Part shown: positions 26,101 to 34,000 of the stretch, piece after piece
Layout: every line of letters starts with the position of its first letter
How positions within the stretch are numbered: position 1 is the stretch's first letter
Source: Andrena cerasifolii
Lineage: Eukaryota; Arthropoda; Insecta; Hymenoptera; Andrenidae
DNA: 64,000 nt
Reading direction: 5' to 3'
Assembly: GCF_050908995.1 (NCBI RefSeq)
Contig: NC_135118.1
Coordinates: 1,860,001 to 1,924,000, forward strand
Made by a program: the position numbers and the translations under genes
The notes under the pieces: generated by a model
Databases searched by the model: none
What the model was told of the DNA's origin: nothing
The model's input: the letters and a program-made list of their open reading frames with translations, nothing else

Positions 26101-27012
26101 ACACCTCGTTTGGATATGTCTCTTCAACTAATAATGGCAGGTTTTCAATTTTTTTTTCTCCCCCCCCCCCCCCCCCATATTTACCAGCGGCCATGTCCGT
26201 GATGGGGTAACCTGTTCTCGTTAGATCACCGAAGTTAAGCATCACGGGGCGGGTACTGGGGAAAGATGGGTGACCGGACCGGGGTTTCCCACCTCTCTCC
26301 CGGTGCGCCGCTGCTGCTGGGACCCGAAGGCGAGAGGAGGGAGAAAGGAAAATGACTAATGTTCGTTGGGCAATATAAGCAAAATGCTTGAAACGCCATC
26401 CTGTGTAAATGACGCAGGAAAAGCAAAAATACAAATACAATTTTTCAGAGTTCTGAAACATTTTTCTTATTTTTATATCCACTTCAACCCACAACTTCTC
26501 AAGTGAGTTTAGGTGCAATGACTGTGAAGACCATGGTCTGCACTGCATTATTGTTTCCTAATTCTTTTAAGTGGTTCGCACAGACCTTTGAAGTGCGGTA
26601 CATAATAATCAGTTCGCTCAAAATAAGCAAGTGTCTGGTGACTTATATGCAGATGGAAGTGAACATGTATGTGTATCTGCATTCTTAATCATCGTAACTG
26701 CCCATACCTTCCTCCAAGAGAGTACTTTCCTATCCTTCGGTGCAACGTGCTCACATCTGCACAACTACTGATCTTGTTTCGCAAACGACTGGTATAGAAT
26801 TCACACACACTCTATCGGGATTTGAGATTAGGTATTTCGCAATGCTCATACTGGATTTGAATACATTCTACCAGGCTTCAGCACTGCTTTCATTATGCTT
26901 GCTAGCAGCCATAGCTGCATGCGTAATAACTGTTTTGCTATTTGTTGCAGACAATTTCAACACAATATGCGCGAAACTGTTCATGTGCGTGCAAGAGGAG
27001 AAAACCAATTGA
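2199..27012 (+). CDS. SLC7A-family light chain of a heteromeric amino-acid transporter (LAT / y+LAT type), 5' partial
   Basis: The product is a sodium-independent amino-acid exchanger of the LAT type, expected to pair with the CD98hc/4F2hc heavy chain at the plasma membrane. Exons seen: 2199-2417, 16807-17077, 20548-20671, 21856-22056, 25241-25390, 25514-25691, 26951-27012. All junctions are GT..AG and the phases agree, giving about 400 residues. Recognised blocks in order: PKSGGDYAYI, the NCYNVKWATRVQD helix region, YSGLFSYSGWNYLNF, LPKAICISLP, GVMSWIVPFF, SSRLFFVGARNGHLPS, RERPIK and a terminal LFMCVQEEK. The cysteine codon at 2369-2371 (WPAC) matches the family cysteine that forms the disulfide to the heavy chain. 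The N-terminal part (about 90 residues) is outside the window. Likely insect relatives are mnd, JhI-21 or genderblind; I cannot separate these. Introns 1 and 4 are packed with transposons, yet the coding exons look intact. Confidence 0.93.
2726..4882. mobile_element. hAT-superfamily element, degenerate, 2157 bp
   Basis: Ends are TAGTGTTCC..GGAACACTA. They are flanked by 8-bp duplications ATTGTTGT (2718-2725) and ATTGTAGT (4883-4890), seven of eight matching. Between about 2990 and 3540 on the plus strand lies a stop- and frameshift-ridden stretch. It can be read as fragments such as EEISKRRDKIIVSLIKLL, resembling the C-terminal part of hAT transposases. Sub-terminal TCTCGAGAAA motifs recur at both ends. 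The element was inserted into an older repeat whose intact counterpart is at about 13 kb. Confidence 0.72.
3838..4220. repeat. Tandem minisatellite, 52-53 bp unit, about 7 copies
   Basis: The unit contains GAACCGGGGTCTGG and CCCGGGAGCC. Starts of the GAACC motif fall at 3839, 3921, 3973, 4026, 4079, 4131 and 4183; the first spacing is 30 bases longer. The array lies inside the hAT element. It is open on the plus strand (from 4025), but this reflects the repeat period and not a protein family. Confidence 0.85.
5093..5626. repeat. Foldback repeat
   Basis: The left arm beginning AAGGAAACATATCGAACC is mirrored at the right by GGTTCGATATGTTTCCTT. Homology continues inward for about 50 bases and then decays. 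Outer boundaries and target duplication were not resolved. It lies just upstream of the Tc1 transposase remnant and may be that element's long terminal repeat. Confidence 0.6.
5695..6180 (+). pseudogene. Tc1-like transposase remnant
   Basis: In shifting plus-strand frames the sequence reads as an N-terminal helix-turn-helix (EKKSCREIAKLLNVRKSTV), then KCIPTQCVG-type linker remnants, then LNFAKDYVSKKQTWW and VIFANESKFKV. The last block corresponds to the Tc1 region that ends in the first catalytic Asp (family SDESKF). Here the Asp has become Asn (AAT), and stops and frameshifts interrupt the frame. The remaining catalytic Asp and Glu are missing because sequence homology ends near 6180, beside the next element. 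It is a dead fossil. Confidence 0.72.
6314..6542. mobile_element. hAT foldback MITE, 229 bp
   Basis: Ends CAGAGTTGGGCAAAAT..ATTTTGCCCAACTCTG, with a perfect 8-bp target duplication ATTTAAAG at 6306-6313 and 6543-6550. The two halves are near-complete reverse complements around a short loop at about 6425. It is nested in the left arm of the larger TTAA element. Confidence 0.88.
6557..6862. repeat. Degenerate GCAACGTTGC-type minisatellite
   Basis: About 300 bases built from variants of GTTGCnGCAACGTTGC and GCAATGTTGC, with irregular spacing and palindromic units. A smaller patch of the same motif recurs at about 7530-7630. Overlapping open frames on both strands are a by-product of the simple repeat. 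Confidence 0.75.
7360..7430 (+). repeat. tRNA-like segment, probably a SINE head
   Basis: GTAGCTGCGGCGGTAAAGTG followed by ACGACGCTACAGGTCGCCGGGTCGAATCC resembles the RNA polymerase III A box and B box (GGGTCGAATCC) seen in tRNA-derived SINEs. I cannot fold it into a full cloverleaf with paired acceptor ends, so it is not called a functional tRNA. It lies within the block inserted in the left arm of the 6194-8222 element. Confidence 0.45.
8223..8987. other. Non-coding stretch between two TTAA elements
   Basis: Starts immediately with GGGGTATTCTAG after the shared TTAA, which looks like the terminus of another TTAA element. No matching right end is present before the next element begins at 8988. 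A partial echo (TCTAGACGAGAATACCCCC) occurs far away at about 20475. No protein-coding signal. Confidence 0.45.
8988..9724. mobile_element. TTAA-flanked foldback element, 737 bp
   Basis: TTAA at 8988-8991 and 9721-9724 bracket GGGGAGGTTCCGGTCTAGAG and its near-exact reverse complement. The arms pair over about 340 bases with a short central loop near 9350. No coding capacity. It belongs to the same structural group as the elements at 6194, 15409, 18614, 22849 and 28951. Confidence 0.8.
9943..10425 (-). pseudogene. PIF/Harbinger transposase N-terminal remnant
   Basis: Read on the minus strand from 10425, the segment gives SIAIVALFMQIRAPKVYK, SRRNHTR, stop, YRAMFRFEEHHANYLAD, then GGLSRKEKMEVAFRYIGDPG and HQS. 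After a frameshift it continues VARKI and WIKYP. This order (PRVY..R.., then RF.., L..ALRF, a QS-type helix-turn-helix, I.FP) is that of HARBI1-like transposases. The catalytic DDE region is absent and the upstream end is cut precisely by the hAT foldback at 10426. It indicates past Harbinger activity, which would supply machinery for the TWA-flanked palindromes at 35-41 kb. Confidence 0.65.
10426..11175. mobile_element. hAT foldback MITE, 750 bp
   Basis: Ends CAGGCCTTCCCAAGTAGGGG and exact reverse complement, with a perfect 8-bp duplication GAGCAGAC at 10418-10425 and 11176-11183. Arms of about 260 bases are almost identical. The loop (about 10640-10930) is a run of AATTAAAAATT / TTTAAACTAG simple repeat. 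High arm identity suggests recent insertion or gene conversion. It interrupts the Harbinger remnant. Confidence 0.9.
11257..12890. mobile_element. Non-autonomous hAT element carrying a nested foldback
   Basis: Termini CAGGGTCGGCG and CCGGCCCTG with a perfect 8-bp duplication ACTATGTG (11249-11256 and 12891-12898). Without the nested insertion the element is about 250 bp and contains GGCGCCCTTGTG and GCTGGCGCCCTTTTGCGG motifs. The 1377-bp foldback at 11268-12644 entered within its left terminus. Confidence 0.87.
11268..12644. mobile_element. Long foldback element inside a hAT terminus
   Basis: Ends CACAGTGGGAC..GTCCCACTGTG, flanked by CGGCG (11263-11267 and 12645-12649), a possible 5-bp duplication. 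The arms match for several hundred bases (about 11310-11900 against 12200-12630) apart from indels such as 11405-11470. The central 300 bases are unique and AT-rich. No transposase frame; superfamily uncertain. Confidence 0.7.
13025..13262. repeat. Second copy of the 2.6/4.9-kb repeat
   Basis: Runs from CTGTCCGAATATTTTTGCGG to CACCATGGTGTCCGAATATT and is the inverse-oriented, uninterrupted counterpart of the repeat split by the hAT element at 2726-4882. It shows the pre-insertion state of that site. Confidence 0.6.
13500..15086 (-). mobile_element. Tc1-like transposon, 1587 bp, nested in a hAT MITE
   Basis: Inverted repeats of about 200 bases begin CAGTAAGGAGCATAACTGA on the left and, reverse-complemented, CAGTGAGGAGCATAACTGA on the right. 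They are flanked by TA at 13498-13499 and 15087-15088. The arms differ by only scattered substitutions, so the copy is young. One minus-strand transposase reading region (13738-14738) lies between the repeats. Confidence 0.93.
13738..14738 (-). pseudogene. Tc1 transposase (DD34E), frameshifted
   Basis: The start at 14738 (MKRIASN..) opens a Tc1-type paired-like helix-turn-helix (LSTRQTARNCSVSQSTVQRI). Frame is lost at an A-run near 14625 and resumes as LLNVGGRPKKLSPQDERRI. The first catalytic Asp is in WSDETKI, the second in MHDRDPKRT and the Glu in NPIENLW. Spacing from the first Asp of HDRD to the Glu is 34 residues, the DD34E pattern. Near 14190 the usual GGGSVMVWG block is shortened and the frame shifts again, indicating a small deletion. 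Total span is about 333 codons, close to full length for the family. Two frame breaks make this copy inactive although its ends look mobilisable. Confidence 0.9.
15245..15412. mobile_element. Short TTAA-flanked foldback, 168 bp
   Basis: TTAA at 15245-15248 and 15409-15412. Arms AGCCGGGAATCCGCCGGGAA and the near-complement TTCCCGGTGGATTCCCGGCT continue inward through TAAGCTATGCTATG-type sequence. It shares its right TTAA with the next element. Confidence 0.72.
15409..16136. mobile_element. TTAA-flanked foldback element, 728 bp
   Basis: TTAA at 15409-15412 and 16133-16136 bracket GGGGGTATACCTGTTTGAAC and its reverse complement. The two arms are near-identical over about 330 bases around a loop at about 15770. 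No open frame of note. Confidence 0.87.
16137..16806. other. Transporter intron, nothing recognised
   Basis: Non-coding sequence with a GC-rich start (CGCCGCGCGCGGGA) and no repeat arms or open frames that I can recognise, ending in the TTGCTCGCAG acceptor of transporter exon 16807-17077. Confidence 0.6.
17078..18266. other. Transporter intron, nothing recognised
   Basis: Low-complexity C/T-rich patch at about 17320-17420 and otherwise AT-rich sequence. Open frames are short and lack family motifs. Confidence 0.6.
18267..18605. repeat. Inverted repeat
   Basis: GTGGAGAGATTTTGGGAACA near the left end is mirrored by TGTTCCCAAAATCTCTCCAC at about 18560-18582, with flanking AAATGCC/GGCATTT. It lies directly beside the TTAA element at 18614 and could be an older element that element entered. 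Boundaries are not resolved. Confidence 0.6.
18614..19251. mobile_element. TTAA-flanked foldback element, 638 bp
   Basis: TTAA at 18614-18617 and 19248-19251 enclose GGGGAAAGCCCTATTTAGA and a near-complementary right end. Arms of about 300 bases pair around a loop near 18930-18990. No coding signal. Confidence 0.78.
19260..19713. repeat. Dispersed repeat also present at 46.4 kb
   Basis: Shares GCGTAGTTTGGATGACAATA and the preceding TTTGCAG.CGT, together with a CAGTCA-CAATAAA stretch, with the reverse complement of about 46370-46600. Family unknown. Confidence 0.5.
19714..20395. mobile_element. Tc1/mariner-type foldback MITE, 682 bp
   Basis: Ends CAGTGAGTAAAAAAAGTATT and reverse complement, flanked by TA (19712-19713 and 20396-20397). 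The element is a nearly perfect hairpin, with a small loop around 20050 (arms about 335 bases). It sits 150 bases upstream of transporter exon 20548-20671. Confidence 0.9.
20872..21650. mobile_element. TA-flanked element with internal tandem repeats
   Basis: Left end CGGGAGACAGGGGCTAG and right end (reverse-complemented) GGGGAGACCGGGGCAAG, both followed by TTGATAC, with TA on each side (20870-20871 and 21651-21652). Most of the interior is the 198-bp array described separately. Confidence 0.72.
20883..21455. repeat. 198-bp tandem array, just under 3 copies
   Basis: Each unit opens GGCTAGTTGATACG and runs through TATACTTTGGCC, TTAATATATTGTAA and AAAATGTATCAATTTACC. Unit starts are 20883, 21081 and 21279, a period of exactly 198. 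Units are over 90% alike by eye. The unit begins with the element's own terminal sequence, so the array looks like amplification of the terminus. Confidence 0.88.
22849..23561. mobile_element. TTAA-flanked element with short terminal repeats
   Basis: TTAA at 22849-22852 and 23558-23561 bracket GGGGGGAGCCTGGTGTA and its exact reverse complement. Unlike its relatives the interior does not fold back over its length; inverted homology stops after about 20 bases. An internal open stretch of 74 codons (23281-23505) has no family features. Confidence 0.75.
23574..23707. repeat. AT-rich palindrome
   Basis: AAATATCTGTATGTATTTTG on the left is mirrored by CAAAATACATACAGATATTT on the right, and the arms run inward to a TATATA loop at about 23640. 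Probable small MITE. Confidence 0.75.
24175..25240. other. Transporter intron, nothing recognised
   Basis: No inverted repeat, array or conserved frame seen. It ends in the CCGTTTCTAG acceptor of exon 25241-25390. Confidence 0.6.
26183..26430 (+). mobile_element. SINE with a 5S rRNA-derived head (SINE3 type)
   Basis: ACCAGCGGCCATGTCCGTGA, then GTTCTCGTTAGATCACCGAA, GTTAAGCATCACGGGGCGGG and GATGGGTGACCGG follow the order and spacing of eukaryotic 5S rRNA, including the internal promoter region. Past the 5S head comes a body (CTCCCGGTGCGCC.., TGGGACCC, CAAAATGCTTGAAACGCCAT) shared with the copy at 40713-41296. The 5S fold is disrupted at several positions, so this is a retroposon and not an rRNA gene. 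A C-homopolymer (about 26161-26176) precedes it. Confidence 0.82.
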
Positions 27013-28950
27013 CCACAAAGTGTCCTTTCATCCCTAATGTAGTTTTATACGAAATTCGTGTACTATGTACGTGCTGAATCAATCCAGCGATTTGCTTGCA
27101 ATCGCGGCTGTTTATTGCGCAGATTGCGCAGAGACCAAGTAATAATCGTCTCTAATGAGCTGAGCACGACATTCCAGTAAAGTCTATTGCTTCCAGCAGA
27201 ATTTCTATGTAAATGAACCAATTGTACGTACAACGGTGTTCAGGAACCATGTTTTTATACACAAGTATGTATGGCACGTACAATAAGATTTCCATCAGTT
27301 GTGTCAATTATCAAATTCCTCTATTAGTAGCAATAACGAATTTTATACCGACATCTACTCATAAGAATCGTATGACGTAACTACAGGATATTACCTAGAT
27401 CTAATCTAAACGAATTATGTACCCCTTATTTCACGTTTACTTTTATTTATCAAATGTTCTTTTATTAATACAGGTTGTTTCAAAATTATAACTTACGTAA
27501 ATTTAACTTGCTAATGGGACATGTAAAAAGGAGCAAAAGGATCTTAGTAAATATGCATACGTTCGGAATTGAGAATCACTTAAACACATTTTTCTACTTT
27601 TGTAAATTTGTAGGATTAGTCAATTGCTACTCTACGATACGCTGTATCTCCAAAATTGTACGAATCAATACCATCTGGGTATACTACTTAATTATCAAAA
27701 TGGTATAAAATTAGAAACGATTGCTTTTCTAACATATGTTTATTGAGACTTCCTTCGTTCCCTTTTATGATTTATACTAGGTGCTTAAGGTTGGACCCAC
27801 AATTCTGAAACACCCTGTATATATCCAGCTCACAAAATTGTATGTACATTGCATCTTGTAGATAACAGATCTACATCGAGTCATAAGACTGTTCAAAATA
27901 TCCATTTTAGTACGAGTACCTAGAAAATGTTTTGTGTGGCGACCAAAATATAATTGACAACACGCAAGATGTTTGTCAACGCACACAGAATCTGTTCGGA
28001 TCATGATCATGTGTCCAGGAAAATTTTATGCTCAATTAACTTCACCTGGTTTTCCTTATGAATAATCATGAATAATTACGTTTGAGTATTATAATGATTA
28101 TTACAGTAATGGCAGATCTATCAAGTGGGCATGCATAATATTGTAATATAAATAACGTAGACCTGCATATTTAATATCTATTTAATTGTACATATATGAT
28201 GCGAGTAATGATAAATTATTTATGATTATTCATATACCGACGAATTGTTTCGTTCGATAAGTGAACACTACTCGTATTGTGATTAAATTATTAATAACAA
28301 GTGTTACGTATCTGCCAAATCTGCCAAACTTCGTTGGTTGATTGTATTTATCAATAGGCTATTTATAAAATATCCAGTTTCATTTTTGTACTAACGCGAA
28401 CCAAGCTTTTTTAATTCGTGTTTGTATTTCTTGCTATTGTTATTTTTAACTGTACCATACGTCTGGTCAAATTATGCATTTAAGTATAGGAAAATGAAAT
28501 GACGGAATGACATTTTGCTCACCGTAGTAAGAAGTACCGAATACTTTATATAGGGAATGTAAAAGAATAGCTGCAAGAAGTAATATTTTGTACTCTGTGT
28601 ATACTTGTATTCTGTGTATAACTGCACCGAGTATTTAAAAATGTTCGCAGTTGAATCTGTGTCATCGCTACAATCATTCAGTGATTCTTTTTCTTCTAAG
28701 AACACTGCGTTTGAGCAATTACAACGATCCGTGAATGTGTTCAACAAGATAATGACTGATGATGTGCCTTGTGTGTCGTGCAAGCAATGAAAATTATTCC
28801 TTAATGTAAATTGCCTGAAAAGACTAACATCTGTTCGGAACATATTGTTAAATGTATATAGTCTTTCGAACTTTATGCTGTTAAACAGCCCACATTACAG
28901 GGTCGCGTTAATTCTTTTGGAGGCCCTAAGCGCAACATCGTTATGAGACC
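27013..28950. other. Transporter 3' flank / UTR region
   Basis: Non-coding sequence after the transporter stop. It holds one TA-flanked MITE (27471-27817) and otherwise AT-rich DNA. Short open frames (for example at 28472-28843) are low-complexity and show no domain. I could not fix the polyadenylation site. Confidence 0.55.
27471..27817. mobile_element. TA-flanked MITE, 347 bp
   Basis: Ends CAGGTTGTTTCAAAATTAT and, reverse-complemented, CAGGGTGTTTCAGAATTGT, each next to TA. The CAGGGTGTTTCA terminus is a common Tc1/mariner MITE signature in insects. The arms do not extend far inward. Confidence 0.65.
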
Positions 28951-29664
28951 TTAAGGGGACTAGGCAGTCAGATCGCTCGAGAATCAAGTATTTTTTGCGA
29001 ATTAATTACAAGGAGATGAATACAAATTGTGACTAGTACTTTAGGGTAATGTTTGTTAATACTATAAACAGTAAAAGAAAAATTATTTGAATATATACAT
29101 ATGTATGACAGCGCTACAGTTGCCTGATACGTAGATGTTTTGTCTGGAGCCGCTGTAATTTTGCAGTGATTCTGACCGTAAAAAAATTGAATTGTGAAAT
29201 ATCCTCTGAAATTGATACTTTGTCCAGGCCCCCATTCTGCCCTTAACCTATTAGAAAAGAAAAAAATAAAAATTATAAGTATAGCGGTTGTAAAACGATA
29301 AATTTTAAAGAAATGTGATTTTTCACCAGGGAGAAGAGCCATTTTAATTTTTTTTTTGTCAAAATAGGAGTTTTTACAGACTTATGCTTAGGTTCAGGTC
29401 GTCACTTGACATGTTTCACATATGTAAATTTTTTTTCAAATCGATTTGTACCTCCGTTTTTTCGCAATCACTGCAAAACGAAGAGGAAATATGATTCCGA
29501 GAAAAACGCGTTTAAAGTTTCGAAAGAGGAATTAGCCTACCTTTTCGGCTGTAAAATCCATAATTTTGCGAATTGTAACACAAACCAAACGGCATTTTAC
29601 TCGGGAAGGGCGGTACTTTCGAAAAGTGCAAAAAATCGAGATTATGACTGCCTAGTTCCCTTAA
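28951..29664. mobile_element. TTAA-flanked element with short terminal repeats
   Basis: TTAA at 28951-28954 and 29661-29664 bracket GGGGACTAGGCAGTCA and, reverse-complemented, GGGAACTAGGCAGTCA. The interior is not a long palindrome. It lies between the 3' ends of the transporter and UBE2QL1. Confidence 0.72.
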
Positions 29665-31033
29665 AAGAACAAGAGTATTTTAGTTAAATCAAATGCTGAC
29701 ACATTTTTAAAATGTGGCCCCATAGAGAGTGAGACCTAATGCGCCTTATGGTATGTGCGGCCCCAGCTCATACATTAAACTCTAATTGATGTTAGTTCTT
29801 TTTTTTACGAAGAGTGCATTTTCAACATTAAGTTCTGATATGAACTGGTGATTAGACCAATTTAAATGCAAATACATATATTGAGAGACATTGCTGTTGC
29901 CGCATTGACAGTGTGTGAATCATTGGTCCTAGATTGTAGTGGCTAATAGGTTTTAATACTGTGTTTCTTTACATTACAAATGAAATATAAAATCTTTTTT
30001 AAGAACTGCAAGATGTTAATTTACACAGTGATAACTCACTGTGTTTTGCACTGTGATGAATTTTAGATTTTTCATGACGAAATGATAAAGAAAGTAGTAT
30101 GTCAGATATGCATGACAATGAGATACGTGCACAGATGTGAGAACTATAAGCTTTAGAATATTGTAACGATAGGCATAATAAACAATATATTAATTAGAAC
30201 AGATATTTTTATTTAAATAATTTGTTGCTCGTTATGTGGAGGTAAAAACAGTTCAAACGAAGTCGTAAATTATAAATGGAATCTTTACTACAGTACAGTA
30301 TGTTTTAAGTATTGGTATGTACAAATAATGTGACATAATTGTTAATGCCAGGGTAAATTGAAGAAATTATAATTACGCCTCGAAGTTATCAGTATTTCAG
30401 ATATTGCAAAAGTTGCCTGCGGGATGAGACATAAAATTAATTCTACTTGACTTGTAGATTTCGACTATTAGTGGTAGTGTCTTGATGAGTGGCATTAAAG
30501 CTAAGACGCTGGAAGTTTCGGTAAATAAACAAGATGCTCTTCTATAATCTGCTAACATCATTGCATTACGTTTACTTTAGGTCAATTCATTTTTTCAATT
30601 TATATCCGTTACCTGTTTATGGTGTTAATTATCCTGATATTATGTTAATGGAAATTCTGTTTATTTGCAGGGTTGCTAATTTTAACCTTATCCTCTAGAG
30701 TCTAGAATAAGAGAGGACTGGAGATATGGAAGATAACACGTGTTATAGAAATTTCATCCGATTCATTACAAAACTGGCGCAAAACCGACTAACCCTCTCG
30801 ATAATCTGGCTACGGTAAACTCCATCACCACCCATTCACCCTAGTGCTCCTTAAAAATTCGCTATCGTTTCCTCCATTCCTTTTTTAACTATTCTACAGT
30901 CATAATACGACTGTATGCTTACATAGAAAGAAAAAGAAACGAACGAAACTCGCGCTTAAAATCCTGCATCCAGCGGTTTCCCGTTCTCTGATAACATCCA
31001 TGTGTTTCTCGTTTGTCGAAGTGTTTCAGAGGG
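29665..31033. other. Probable UBE2QL1 3' UTR and intergenic DNA
   Basis: No coding signal. On the minus strand this follows the UBE2QL1 stop; an AATAAA-type hexamer (plus-strand TTTATT at 30660-30665) is one candidate polyadenylation signal, unproven. Confidence 0.45.
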
Positions 31034-34000
31034 TCAACCCTCGGCAAGCGGTGGTGTTACCCAACCGTACTTCTCGTGGGTTTTCACAAGACTCCTGAAG
31101 GATTCTTCGGCGGAGCGTCTGTTGAACTCTTTGTTCGTCTTTGACTTCCTCGCCACGCGACCCTGAATAATCCAACATATTTAAGGAACTTTACCAAACA
31201 ATTTCACATTACCCCCTTGGGTGCTATGAGCGTACCAGTTCGTTCAATGCATGCGCTGTGTACGGGGAACGCCCATGTGCGTTCAGCGACTATGATTAAA
31301 AGATGCGCAGGGGTTGAAACGGTTCCGAGAATAACTGCTTCAAACTGTTATATATCGGTTCTAACTGAAACAGTTATGAAGAACCGATATTCTGAATAAC
31401 TGTTACAAGGAACCGAAATTTCTGGCTATGTCGATTTCGGTTACGGTTCCGCAGAACCGATATTATATCGGTTTTATAACAGTAATGTATCCTATCTGCT
31501 ACGCATCGGGTATGCCTAGCACGTTCCAAAATATTTACGATCAAAATCGCACTTTGTAAATGGAAATTCGATTTGTTCATAAGTCTTTTTATCGCTGGGC
31601 CTCTGGTGTCTTTCTTTTCAAAACTCCATCAATGCAGGAAAAGCCGAAGTGAAAGACAGCATCTGTAAATTAAGTATTGAAAAGGGAGATTCTAGATAGA
31701 GAGGCCCAACGATGAAGGATCTTATGAACAAACGCGAAGAGTGATTCTCTGAGTCGGAGGGTTTAAGACCAATTGGCCAGAGTCACTTGTATTCCTGAGC
31801 TAGTGGCGAGCACGTTGAATTTAATACAAAAATATTATATTTCGCAGCGAGACACGTTTTCGTCCTCGAGAAACTGTTTTTATTAAAAAAAGAATAGTTA
31901 ATAATCTACATAATATAAAATTAGTAGTAAGTTTGTACATATTAGGAAAGTTATTGCTGTTAGTGTTAGCAATACCTTAAATTAAGTGTCAAATTAATAT
32001 TAGTCGTAGTGTATAATAGTTATTAGTGATATTTAAAAACATATCGACATAATGGGCCGAAAGAAATGCGACATTGTTCGTCAGTATTTTGAAACGTGCG
32101 ATGACAGAATGAAAATGCGATGTACAGTTGGAAGTTGCTCTGCAACAATTTCGGTATGTACATACAATTTACTTTGTTTAAATTTTTAGACACTTAAGGG
32201 GGCACGCCACATTAATAAGGGTTTAACTTAAACGTATCTTAAAAAAAAATTATTTCAAACTACTTTTGAGAATCAATTTATTCTTCACAGATTTATTATT
32301 TAATCATAATTTAAAAGGTGCTTACGCATGGTTGAGGCGAGCCCATAGCGAGAGTTTACTGTATAACCGATATATAACCGGAACCGAAACCGATATAAGC
32401 CAGAACCGTTTTCACTCATAACTGTTTCGAGAACCAAAACCGATATCATAACTGTTTTTAACCCCTGAAGATGCGACTAGGGGAGCGTTCGAATAGTCAG
32501 CACCCAAAGGGTTAATTGATTTTTTAATTTTATCGGGACAGTAGATTGTCTATGTCTATGATTTTGTAAAGTGTACAGTGAATGCTGAAAGTCACCATAC
32601 ATCTTATTACAATGAGAATAATAAATTTTTAAAAAAACTGAAAAAACGCGATAACTTTAAGGGCTGATTTCACCCCCGTCAGAGTGAATTTCCGTGGAGA
32701 AAGAATCTCAAGCATAAATGTGTTATGCTGCATATTTCACGTAGAACGTCGAACTACGGTTCTGGCTCTGACGCCATCTGACAAGGAAAGTTCGGTTACC
32801 CCAACATTCCAATTTTTTTTTAAACTGCAGATTTGTGGAGGACCTCAATAGAAGTATCAGGCAATTTTTTGTTTGTGCACATTTTCCGGTTCTCAGGGTG
32901 AAAACACTCCCTAAAGGTTAACGAGTGTGTTCCTATATTTCAGTATATGCATCTTGGAAACGATATATAAAAAAACTGTTATAAACAAAATTTAATGGTT
33001 ATTTGTGCTGTATAAAACTATGTAATCAAATTGTTTAAAATTTATGAGGTGGAGAACATTTTCCTGTTTAAATAGCAAATCTTCAACAATTTGATTACAC
33101 AGTTTAATAAGTTATAAAAAGCCGTTAAATTTTCATTGTGATAATTTTGTATATCTAGGGTCAGGTGGGCTAGAGTGTAACAAAAAAGTTAATAATGATT
33201 GTAGACAACGCAATGTAAAATAAATTAATTTTTCTTTTGGACTTAAACATTCAACAGTTTTGGTCCATCAAATCAGAATTAGCAGGTGTTAACAATTATC
33301 CTTAAAAGCTAATCAATTTGACCCTTTTCTGAGATCACATAATTGTTACATCGTGCCCCAGATCTGTGGTACAGTTTAGGAGCCTTAGGGGCACAATGTA
33401 ACAGACTAGAACACATATATAACAATTGCACAAAATTTTCAAAATACCAATAAAATTCAAAAAAATCTTTAACTCAAATTATGCGTTATATCTTTTCAAG
33501 ATGTTATCTGGATATGAATAAGAATGTGCATGACGTTTTGTCTTAGTTGCCATTTTAGGAAATGGCAATAAGTTACACTGTGCCCCCTACCGTATAAACA
33601 TCAAAATATCAACTGCTATTTTATAAGGTTCGAATACCGGTAAACTTTATTGTTATATCAAGCAACTAATATATGTAGTTTGTTTACAAAATATTATTAC
33701 TTACCAGAATTACTGTATGTTGGAATAGAAACAAAAATCTCTTTAAGCACGGAAAAACCTATTTTCATAGGTATTATCACGGGAAAGGTACGATGCCGAC
33801 AAATGACAACTGAATCAAGGTGACGGCAGCTGCGTTTGTCACAAACGTAGAATGACGCAATAAAGATGTTACAAAGAAGCAGAAATACTTCCACTGTTAT
33901 ACTGTGCCCCGTGTTACAATCTACCTCACCTGACCCTACTATAGTTTTCAAGATATACAGGGAAGTAGGAAATCACACATTAACTTTTAAGGGGTGTTTT

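Noticed and set aside
26183..26300. A 5S rRNA gene
   Set aside because: The sequence diverges at paired positions, continues into a shared non-5S body, and a second copy has retroposon-type duplications.
26036..26548. A 170-codon minus-strand open frame
   Set aside because: It runs through the 5S-derived SINE and a C-homopolymer; a glycine run and lack of any domain mark it as spurious.
28472..28843. A 123-codon minus-strand open frame in the transporter 3' flank
   Set aside because: No domain, AT-driven composition and no splice context; could still be a lineage-specific gene but there is no support.
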